Assembly (NCBI GenBank): GCA_003644265.1
Contig: QNBX01000076.1
Span: 1 to 20,235 of the forward strand
DNA: 20,235 nt
From: Planctomycetota bacterium
GTDB lineage: Bacteria; Planctomycetota; B15-G4
Direction: 5' to 3'
Numbering within the stretch: the stretch's first letter is position 1; every line of letters begins with the position of its first letter. A program made the translations under genes and the position numbers. Shown one piece after another: positions 7,993-17,367 of the stretch. The notes beneath the pieces are model-generated. The model did not search any database. It had not been told where the DNA came from and saw only the letters and a program-made list of their open reading frames with translations.

Positions 7993-8285
7993 GGCGGGAG
8001 GGTAACCACGGCCCCGGGCCGGAACGAGCCCGCGCAGCGAGGGGCACGGAGTGCGAGCGGGGCGGGCGGGAGGCCGTGGACGAACGCGGGAGGGGACATC
8101 CGGACGCGTGCGGCCAGGCTGCGCGGCGAGGGTGAGTTCACGAATTCGCGCGGCGGCGCGACGCGAGCCGGGTTTTTTCAGAGCGCCATGCTGGTGTGGG
8201 GTGTAGGAAAACTCCTTCCGGTTTGACGAGTCCGATCAGATCGCCGTCATTGCCTCCCAGCGGCCAGGAATTCTGGTCAGAAGGA

Positions 8286-8320
8286 GGGTAAGCGTCGGAC
8301 GCGAGCGTGAACGCTTACCC
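8286..8320. repeat. Perfect 10-bp inverted repeat
   Basis: GGGTAAGCGT at 8286-8295 is exactly complementary to ACGCTTACCC at 8311-8320, with a 15-nt spacer that itself contains GCGTCGGACGC. The arms are not the usual G/C-only strings, so chance is less likely than for other palindromes here. No T-run follows on either strand, so a standard terminator is unlikely. A regulator binding site or an RNA stem are the main options. Confidence 0.6.
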
Positions 8321-8365
8321 ATGAACGCCCAGCAGGGGGGAAGAGCCACCCGCAGGGGAGGGGGC

Positions 8366-8521
8366 GGGTGGGCGAGAAACGCACGCGCTCCCTGGATTCG
8401 GGCCAGAGAGCGCGCACTGGTCTCGTGCAAACGGGAGTGAGCCCACGTCGTGCCGCCGGGAGAGAGGCGGCTGAGCCCGGGTGGTCAGGGATCTCGCTGC
8501 GGTCAACCAGCACGCCCACCC
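8366..8521 (+). other. Possible structured RNA or 5' leader element
   Basis: GGGTGGGCG (8366-8374) can pair with CGCCCACCC (8513-8521), closing about 138 nt. Inside are a 12-bp hairpin with one mismatch (8384-8395 with 8403-8414, 7-nt loop ATTCGGG) and a 6-bp hairpin (GCCGCC 8452-8457 with GGCGGC 8466-8471). It does not show motifs that I recognise from SRP RNA, RNase P, tmRNA or common riboswitches. High GC raises the chance of random pairing, and transcription is not shown. Confidence 0.25.
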
Positions 8522-8760
8522 CCCGGTGCGGCGCCCTGGCAGGCCGGGCGATGTCAGGCTCGCCGCGGACCCACTCTGAGGGGTACATGCGCAGGCAGCG
8601 CAGCGATGGGCTCAGGTTTCTTGAGAAATGTGCCTCGGCAGTGGCGACGATGCGGCGGACGGGTGGCGATCAGCGGCCCCCGGATCCCCGGCTTCGGGGT
8701 AGAGTGCTGCGTGTGACCTCGACCGTCATGCCCCCATCCTCCCCCGCTCGCCCGCGTCCC

Positions 8761-8768
8761 GGGAGAAG
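8761..8768 (+). promoter_or_regulatory. Ribosome-binding site deciding the sigma-factor start
   Basis: GGGAGAAG lies about 7-10 nt before the ATG at 8776 and is the reason for choosing that start over the upstream in-frame starts (back to 8368). Confidence 0.55.
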
Positions 8769-8775
8769 TGGCCCC

Positions 8776-9402
8776 ATGACCCGGGCCCCCACAGACGCCA
8801 CCCGGCTGATCCGGCGCATTGACGGCGGCGACGAGGCCGCGCGCGCCGATCTGTGGTCGCTGGTGTACGACGAGCTGCGAAGGCTCGCGGCCGGCCAGAT
8901 GGGGCGTGAGCGTGGCGAGCACACCCTGCAGCCCACGGCGCTGGTGCACGAGGCCTGGCTGCGGCTGGTCTCCGGCAAGCAGATCGAGTGGGCCAGTCGG
9001 GCGCACTTCTTCGGGGTGGCGGCCGAGGCCATGCGACGCATCCTGGTGGAGCACGCCCGACGTCGTGGAGCCCTGCGGCGCGGGGGCGACCGCCGCCGGC
9101 TCGACCTGGCGACCCACGTGCTCGAGCGCCTGATGGGTGATCGCGGCACGCTGTTGGACGACGATCTGGAGGCCCTCGACCAGGCCCTCTCGGCGTTGGA
9201 GGCCACGGGGCGCCACGAGCGCAAGTGCCAGGTGGTCAAGCTGCGCTTCTTCGCCGGCTTGACCGTGGAGGACGCGGCGCGAGCGCTCGAGGTCTCGCCC
9301 GCCTCCGTCAAGCGCGACTGGGACTTCGCCAAGGCCTGGTTGGGCCGCAGTATGTCCGCCGCCGTCGTTCCTGACGCCGGCTCCACCGGGAGCTCCGCAT
9401 GA
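8776..9402 (+). CDS. ECF-type RNA polymerase sigma factor (TIGR02999/PF07638-like)
   Basis: 208 residues. Region 2 covers about residues 8-95, including LWSLVYDELRRLAAGQMGRE and the LQPTALVHEAWLRL stretch (51-64) with SRAHFFGVAAEAMRRILVEH (74-93), all diagnostic of the ECF class common in planctomycetes. Region 4 covers about 130-190 with VVKLRFFAGLTVEDAARALE (153-172) and the helix-turn-helix end VSPASVKRDWDFAKAWL. The protein would direct RNA polymerase to a dedicated promoter set. There is no adjacent anti-sigma gene; instead its stop overlaps the start of a Ser/Thr kinase gene (ATGA), a known genomic arrangement for this class, so control by phosphorylation is likely but inferred. The ATG at 8776 has a good ribosome-binding site and leaves a normal family length. 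Confidence 0.92.
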   Translation: MTRAPTDATRLIRRIDGGDEAARADLWSLVYDELRRLAAGQMGRERGEHTLQPTALVHEAWLRLVSGKQIEWASRAHFFGVAAEAMRRILVEHARRRGALRRGGDRRRLDLATHVLERLMGDRGTLLDDDLEALDQALSALEATGRHERKCQVVKLRFFAGLTVEDAARALEVSPASVKRDWDFAKAWLGRSMSAAVVPDAGSTGSSA

Positions 9403-12173
9403 GCGCCGCCGCCGACCGCGAGGCCCTGCTGGAGACGCTGTTCCACCGCGCCCTCGGCGTGGGCGAATCCGAGCGCGACACGCTGCTGGAGCGGGCCTGC
9501 CCCGAGGACCCGGCCCTGCGCGCCGAGGTGCACGAGCTGCTTGCTGCCCACGCCGAGGCGCCCTCCTGCCTGGAGCACGCCTCGCGCTGCGTGCAGGTCC
9601 TGGGCGAGCCGGGCCTCTCGGCGCTCGGCGAGCGACTCGGCCCCTACGAGCTGGTGGGCCTGCTGGGCGAGGGCGGCATGGGCTCGGTCTATCGCGCGCA
9701 ACAGAGCGAGCCATTCGAGCGTCAGGTGGCGCTCAAGCTGATCAAGCCCGGCATGGACACGCGCGAGGTGCTGGATCGCTTCGCGTCCGAGCGGCAGCTG
9801 CTGGCGCGCCTCACCCACGCCCATATCGCAGCGGTCTTCGACGCCGGCGTGACGCCCATGGGGCGGCCGTACTTCGTGATGGAGCTGGTGGACGGCGCGC
9901 CCATCACGCGCTTCCTGGATCGCCGACGCGCCCCGCTGGAAGAGCGTCTGCGCCTGTTCGCGACGGTCTGCGGCGCCGTGCAACACGCGCACCAGAAGGG
10001 CGTCCTGCACCGCGACCTGAAGCCGGGCAACGTGCTGGTGACCGACAACGGCGGCGCGCCCATGCCCAAGGTGATCGACTTCGGCGTGGCCAAGGCGCTG
10101 GAGGGAGACGCGCGCCGCGACACGCTGCGCACACGGCAGGGCCAGCTGATCGGCACGCCGGGCTACATGAGCCCGGAGCAAGCCGGCACCGACGGCGCCG
10201 TGGTCGATACCCGCAGCGACGTCTACTCCCTGGGCGTGATGCTGTACGAGCTGCTCACGGGCGTGCTGCCGGTGGACGTGTCCGGCCTGGCTGGCGCGGG
10301 CGACACCGCCGTGCGCCAGCGTCTGAGCGAGGCCGCACCCCTCACCCCCAGTGCGCGCCTGGAGGCCCTGGGCCCGGCGGCGCGCCGGCGTCGCGCGGGA
10401 CGCCGCGGCTGCGACCCGACCAGCCTGCAGCGTGCCCTGCGCGGCGACCTCGACGCCATCGTCATGAAGGCCATCGCCCGCGACCCGACGGCGCGCTACG
10501 CCACGGCCTCCGAGCTGGCGGCCGACGTGCTGGCGCACCTGGGCGGCGACCCGGTGAGCGCCGGTCCCCCGGCCGTGCCCTTCCGCTTGGCGCGTCTGGT
10601 CGCGCGCCATCGCGTGTCTGCCGCGGCCGTCCTGCTGCTGGGGCTGGCGCTGATGTCCGGGCCGTCCATGCTGGCGCTGTCGCAGAGCGAGCGTCTAGCC
10701 GGCCTCGAGAAGCTGCTGGTCGAACGCGATGGGCCCGAGGCGCCCCCTCCGCGCGCGCCCCTGCCGCCCGTCTCGAGCCTCGACCCGAGCTGCGCCGACT
10801 GCAGCTCGGCACGGCTGGTCAATCGCCCGCTGGACACGGTCTTCGTGCGCAACGTGAGCCGGCGCCTGCTGAGCCCGGGCGACGTGCTCGAGCTGGTGGG
10901 CGAGTCCAGCCATGACGGCCTGGCCATCTTTGACGTGGCGCCCTCCCGGGCGGGGTCCTCCCGCGCGCTGTTGGGCGTCGTGCTGCGAGCCGTCGAGCTC
11001 GACGCTGGTCACCTGCACGATCAGCTCGGCGGGCTGCGTCCCGGCGCGCTGGGTCAGGCCGTGGCGCGCGGGTCGCTGGTGAGCGTGCGCGTCGACGGAC
11101 CTGTGGCGGCCCACGCCAGCCTGGGTCTGGCGAGCCTGTCCGGCAGCGCCGCCGCCCACCACGGGGGGCCCGTGCTGGGCACGGTGCAGCGGGGCTGGCG
11201 GGGGCCTGGGCCGGGCCGCGTGCGCGCCACGGTGGAGCCCAAGTGGCTCGTGCCCTCGACGAGCTCCGAGCAGGTGCTGAGCCGGGGCGGTGTGGCGCTC
11301 GCAGCGCCCGCGGTCGTCGAGTCGTCGCTGGTGCCCCGGTCATCGCGGGACGTGGCGGGGGAGCCGTCAGGCTCGGGCGACGACAGCTGGGGCTCGCAGA
11401 ACGAACTCTCGGACCCCAAGCTGTTTCGGTCCGAGTCGGTGGCGACCCGACGCACGATTGCCCTCAGGCCCGGACCGCGGCAGGGCATGCAGCGCAGCAC
11501 GGAGCTCGCGCTGGCCCAGGCCAAACTGGACGACTTGGCGCTGCGCGACAACAAGCGCGGCACCAGCGGCAGCGCGGGGGGCGATGAGGAGCTGCCCCCG
11601 GGCGCTGACCAGGGCGAGCTGGCCGTGGATGAGCAGGCTCAGGTCGGTCCGCGCTTCGTGTGGTTGGACCACGACAGCGACGGTCTGGACGACCTGCTGT
11701 TGCTGAACGCCGGCCGGCTGACGCTGCTGGCCAACCTGGGGCAGGGCCAGTTCGAGGATCGCACGGAGCGCCTGGAGCTGGACAGCGACTGGTTGGTGGC
11801 CGAGCTGGTGGACGCCGACATCGACCTCGATGGCCGCACGGACCTGGTGCTGCTCGGCAGGGACGGCAGCCTGCGACTGCTGCGCGCCAGCGGCGCTCAG
11901 CGGTTGGTGGACGCGACCGCGGGCTCGGGGCTGCAAGCGCTGAGCTCCGGGCGCGGCCTGGTCTCGGTGGACACGGACGCCGACGGCTGGACGGACCTGC
12001 TGCTGACCTTGGCCGATGACTCGGTCGTGCTGTTGCTCAACGTGGGTGGCGCGAGCTTCCTGGCGCTGCCTCTGCCCCTGAGCGGCGAGGACGCGGATGA
12101 CGGTGGTGGCCTCGGCTCGAGCCTGGACTTCGGCTCGGATCCAACGCCGACCCTGCCCGCGGCCCAGGGCTGA
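9399..12173 (+). CDS. Membrane Ser/Thr protein kinase with C-terminal VCBS/FG-GAP-like repeats
   Basis: 924 residues. An N-terminal helical region (1-80) is of the type seen on kinases paired with this sigma class. The kinase domain (about 83-380) has GEGGMG (90-95), Lys113 in VALKLIKP, Glu131, HRDLKPGN (204-211), DFG (227-229) and SPE (258-260), so it should be active. One hydrophobic segment (about 406-428) follows, which would place residues 430-924 outside the cytoplasm. The last part (about 750-895) has three Asp-rich Ca-binding-like units, DHDSDGLDDLLLL, DIDLDGRTDLVLL and DTDADGWTDLLLT, as in VCBS/FG-GAP propellers. The middle (440-750) is beta-rich then disordered and not recognised with confidence. 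It overlaps the sigma gene by ATGA and precedes the sulfatase-like gene by 24 bp, so the three are probably one operon. The repeats may sense a ligand or surface state. Confidence 0.9.
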   Translation: MSAAADREALLETLFHRALGVGESERDTLLERACPEDPALRAEVHELLAAHAEAPSCLEHASRCVQVLGEPGLSALGERLGPYELVGLLGEGGMGSVYRAQQSEPFERQVALKLIKPGMDTREVLDRFASERQLLARLTHAHIAAVFDAGVTPMGRPYFVMELVDGAPITRFLDRRRAPLEERLRLFATVCGAVQHAHQKGVLHRDLKPGNVLVTDNGGAPMPKVIDFGVAKALEGDARRDTLRTRQGQLIGTPGYMSPEQAGTDGAVVDTRSDVYSLGVMLYELLTGVLPVDVSGLAGAGDTAVRQRLSEAAPLTPSARLEALGPAARRRRAGRRGCDPTSLQRALRGDLDAIVMKAIARDPTARYATASELAADVLAHLGGDPVSAGPPAVPFRLARLVARHRVSAAAVLLLGLALMSGPSMLALSQSERLAGLEKLLVERDGPEAPPPRAPLPPVSSLDPSCADCSSARLVNRPLDTVFVRNVSRRLLSPGDVLELVGESSHDGLAIFDVAPSRAGSSRALLGVVLRAVELDAGHLHDQLGGLRPGALGQAVARGSLVSVRVDGPVAAHASLGLASLSGSAAAHHGGPVLGTVQRGWRGPGPGRVRATVEPKWLVPSTSSEQVLSRGGVALAAPAVVESSLVPRSSRDVAGEPSGSGDDSWGSQNELSDPKLFRSESVATRRTIALRPGPRQGMQRSTELALAQAKLDDLALRDNKRGTSGSAGGDEELPPGADQGELAVDEQAQVGPRFVWLDHDSDGLDDLLLLNAGRLTLLANLGQGQFEDRTERLELDSDWLVAELVDADIDLDGRTDLVLLGRDGSLRLLRASGAQRLVDATAGSGLQALSSGRGLVSVDTDADGWTDLLLTLADDSVVLLLNVGGASFLALPLPLSGEDADDGGGLGSSLDFGSDPTPTLPAAQG

Positions 12174-12197
12174 GCGGCGGCGGACGCGAGGCAGGGC

Positions 12198-14477
12198 ATG
12201 TCCTCAGCGGAGCTGGAGCAGGCGGCACAGCGGCTGCCCCCGAGCGCGGTCCTGGGGCGCAGCATGGGCAACGCTGCCGCGCTGTTACTGGCGTGCCTGC
12301 TGGCGGCTTGCGATGCAGGCGACGCGCAGCCGGCCCCGCTGCAGCTCCGTCTGGCTCCCGGCGCCCGGCCTCAGCTGCATGACGAGCTGCTCGCGGACCT
12401 GCTCGCGCCGCAGGACCTGGCCCTGTGGTCCCTGCGCGGCGGGACTCTGCAGCGCCCGGCAGAGGGAGGTCTCGACCTGCGGGCCGACCCGGGCGCGGGC
12501 AGGGTCTGGTTGCGTCGCCCCTTCCGCGCCGATCCGGCCCGCTTCGACGGCGTCCGCGTGCGCCTCGCCGCGGGCCTGCCGGTGGGGCTGTCGCTGGCGC
12601 TGTTCCGACGCGGAGCGCTGGTGGGCAGGACCGCGGTGGTCCCCGTGGGCTCGTCCATCGAGCCCCTGGAGCTGCTGCTCGAGCTGCCGGCCGCGCTGGC
12701 CTCGCGCGGGGTCTGCGACGAGCTCGGCCTGGCGTTCACGGGCCCGCCAAGCAGGCTGCGTCTGCGCTCAGTGGAGTTGCTGAGGCGCTCGGGCGCGGCC
12801 CGGGTACCGGACCCTGCGCAGGGGGCGCAGGCCGTGACGTTCGCGGGCGAGACGCGCCACGGCTGGGGGCTCTCGCAAGGCGCGCCGTTGCTGGGCCAGG
12901 CCCGGGTGCCCCGCGCTGGCCGGCTGCTGATGTCCGTGGGCGTGCCGGTCAGCAGCGTGCCGGACGCCCGGCTGCGGCTGGACGTCGAGCCCGGCGGCGT
13001 GACCCACAGCTGGCGCCTGGATGAGCTCGACGGGAGCGGCCCCTGGCGCCCGCTGAGCGTCGATCTGTCCGCCCTCGCCGGCCAGCAGGTGCGGCTGCGG
13101 CTGAGCTTGCAGGGTGGTCGTGAGGCGGCCTGCGTGCTGGCCGGTCCGCGTCTGTCCGGCCCTGCGCGGGCGCCGCCCCGGAGCGTGCTCCTGATCACCA
13201 GCGACACCCACCGCGGCGATCACCTGGGCGCGCTGCCCGGAGGTGTCGAGCTGAGCACGCCCACGCTGGACGCCCTGGCCGCCCGGGGCGTGCTGTTCGA
13301 GGACTGCTTCGCGCCGATCAACTTCACCAACCCCTCCCACGCGGCGTTGCTCACGGGCAAGCACCCGCGTGATCTGGGGCTGATCGACAATCGCAGCCCG
13401 CTGGCGCCGGACGTGGCCACGCTGGCGTGCGTGTACGCGGAGGCGGGCTGGGAGACCTGGGCCGCCGTGAGCGTGGGCCACCTGAGCCCGGGTGTGAGCG
13501 GCCTGGGCAGGGGCTTCTCGCGCTTCTCGGCGCCGCTCCGTGTGCAGCGCAGCGCCGACGACACCCTGGACGTGGTGGCGCGCTGGCTGGACGAGCAGCC
13601 GCCCTCCCGGCCGCTGTTCCTGTGGCTGCACGTATTCGACGCGCACACGCCCTACGACGTGCCCGAGCCCTTTGATGAACGCGGCTACGACGGCCCGCCC
13701 GACCCCTTCGACCCGAGCCTGCCGGAGCCCGAGCTGGACACGCCCCTGCGCGGTGCCCTGGCGGGCTTGCGCCACCTGGAGTGGGGCCGGCTGCAGTACC
13801 GCAACCTGGTCAGCTACCTCGACCACGCCCTGGCGCGGGTGCTGCAGAGCGCGCCCTTCGGCGACGGGCTGGTGGCCCTGGTGGGCGACCACGGCGAGTC
13901 TCTCGGGGAGCACGGGCTCTGGTTCGTGCACGCCGAGCTGTACCGCGACACGCTGCACGTGCCGCTGCTGCTGGCCGGGCCGGGCGTGGAGCGCGGCCTG
14001 CTCGACGACCGGCCGGTCTCGCACCTCGACCTGGGGCGCACCCTGCTGGACCTCTCGGGTCTGGAGGCGGCGACGTTTCCGGGCACGTCGCTGCTGTCTC
14101 CGGCCTGGCGACGGGGTCCCCGGCCGGGTCTGTCGTCCCTGGCCAGCTCGGCCTGCTGGAGCGAGGACGGCTGGCACCTGATCCTGCACCTGCGCGCCCA
14201 CGGCGGCTTTGCCCGGCATCAGGTGGAGCTGTTCGAGCTGTCGACGGACAAGCGCTGCCTGCACGACCTGGTCGATCAGGAGCCCCAGCGCGCGGCCGCG
14301 CTGCGACGCAAGCTGGTGGCCTGGCTGGCGGCGGCGCCCTCGCGCGCGGATCCGGGGGCGGACGCGGTGGACCCCGAGCTGCTGGCGGACCTGGAGGCCC
14401 TCGGCTACGTGGAGACCGGCGGCGAGGGCCCCTTCTGGCAGGCAGATGCGTGCGCGTGGTGTACGCGCTGGCCGTAG
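12198..14477 (+). CDS. Lipoprotein of the sulfatase/alkaline-phosphatase superfamily, Thr at nucleophile position
   Basis: 759 residues. The N-terminus has a hydrophobic stretch ending in a lipobox, LAAC with Cys38, so it is predicted to be lipid-anchored outside the cytoplasm. Start 12198 has GAGG 6 nt upstream; the in-frame ATG at 12264 is an alternative and also precedes the lipobox. Residues 40-325 look like beta-sandwich, possibly binding, domains. The catalytic domain starts near 330: SVLLITSDTHRGDHLG (metal-ligand Asp336), STPTLDALAARGVLFEDCF, TNPSHAALLTGKHPRDLGL, and LVGDHGESLGEHGLW (Asp564-His565). Classical sulfatases have Cys or Ser in (C/S)xPxR, which is made into formylglycine; here it is Thr377 with His in place of Arg. 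Thr is the nucleophile in LtaS and EptA-type transferases, so a phospho-transferase or phosphodiesterase role is possible. It is 24 bp after the kinase gene. Confidence 0.87.
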   Translation: MSSAELEQAAQRLPPSAVLGRSMGNAAALLLACLLAACDAGDAQPAPLQLRLAPGARPQLHDELLADLLAPQDLALWSLRGGTLQRPAEGGLDLRADPGAGRVWLRRPFRADPARFDGVRVRLAAGLPVGLSLALFRRGALVGRTAVVPVGSSIEPLELLLELPAALASRGVCDELGLAFTGPPSRLRLRSVELLRRSGAARVPDPAQGAQAVTFAGETRHGWGLSQGAPLLGQARVPRAGRLLMSVGVPVSSVPDARLRLDVEPGGVTHSWRLDELDGSGPWRPLSVDLSALAGQQVRLRLSLQGGREAACVLAGPRLSGPARAPPRSVLLITSDTHRGDHLGALPGGVELSTPTLDALAARGVLFEDCFAPINFTNPSHAALLTGKHPRDLGLIDNRSPLAPDVATLACVYAEAGWETWAAVSVGHLSPGVSGLGRGFSRFSAPLRVQRSADDTLDVVARWLDEQPPSRPLFLWLHVFDAHTPYDVPEPFDERGYDGPPDPFDPSLPEPELDTPLRGALAGLRHLEWGRLQYRNLVSYLDHALARVLQSAPFGDGLVALVGDHGESLGEHGLWFVHAELYRDTLHVPLLLAGPGVERGLLDDRPVSHLDLGRTLLDLSGLEAATFPGTSLLSPAWRRGPRPGLSSLASSACWSEDGWHLILHLRAHGGFARHQVELFELSTDKRCLHDLVDQEPQRAAALRRKLVAWLAAAPSRADPGADAVDPELLADLEALGYVETGGEGPFWQADACAWCTRWP

Positions 14478-14480
14478 CTC

Positions 14481-14507
14481 TTCGACGGCCCTCTCGCAAG
14501 CTAGACT
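14481..14507 (+). promoter_or_regulatory. Weak sigma70-like promoter candidate before the second kinase
   Basis: TTCGAC (14481-14486) and TAGACT (14502-14507) are separated by only 15 nt, immediately after the sulfatase stop codon and 58 nt before the kinase start. The spacing is short, so this is a tentative call. Confidence 0.2.
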
Positions 14508-14552
14508 TGGTGCAGCTCTCGCGTGGGGAGCTGGCCCGAGCGCGACGCGCCC

Positions 14553-14561
14553 GAGGAGAGG
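14553..14561 (+). promoter_or_regulatory. Strong ribosome-binding site deciding the kinase start
   Basis: GAGGAGAGG lies directly before ATG 14565, with the GGAG core 6 nt away. It favours 14565 over the in-frame start at 14523. Confidence 0.75.
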
Positions 14562-14564
14562 ACC

Positions 14565-17297
<2,733 letters not shown>

Positions 17298-17311
17298 GCT
17301 GGCGCGGCGGG

Positions 17312-17352
17312 GCCCGGGCCCACGCCGGGCGACCAGCGCGCGGGTGCGCTGG
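17312..17352. terminator. Two adjacent GC hairpins between convergent genes, possible bidirectional terminator
   Basis: GCCCGG (17312-17317) pairs with CCGGGC (17325-17330) across 7 nt, and CCAGCGC (17333-17339) pairs with GCGCTGG (17346-17352) across 6 nt. Both lie in the 70-bp gap between the convergent kinase and FG-GAP genes. There is no T-run, as is common in very GC-rich genomes. Confidence 0.45.
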
Positions 17353-17367
17353 CGGGCTGGTGCGCTG

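Larger units (their letters stand above)
7993..8775. other. Non-coding divergent intergenic region (783 bp)
   Basis: No credible gene was found between the NUDIX gene (leftward) and the sigma-factor gene (rightward). A less GC-rich stretch at about 8160-8290 holds a six-T run at 8173-8178 and GGAAAAC at 8207-8213, the latter resembling an ECF-type -35 box but without a convincing -10. It also holds a perfect 10-bp inverted repeat (8286-8320), a possible structured transcript (8366-8521), a TTGAGA at about 8619 and a CCCCG-GCTT-CGGGG hairpin (8686-8699) followed by TAGAGT (8700-8705). Promoters for both divergent units should lie here; none can be fixed. Confidence 0.6.

Noticed and set aside
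8173..8178. A six-T run after a 5-bp GC hairpin (8147-8160), possible terminator
   Set aside because: The hairpin ends 12 nt before the T-run and no plus-strand gene ends nearby; the closest upstream plus gene stops at 3142.
8368..8775. Upstream extension of the sigma-factor frame
   Set aside because: The extra 136 residues have no sigma-family features and a good ribosome-binding site precedes the ATG at 8776.
8670..10610. A 646-codon minus-strand open frame over the sigma and kinase genes
   Set aside because: It covers the clear sigma and kinase coding frames, has no family resemblance and has the biased composition of a shadow.
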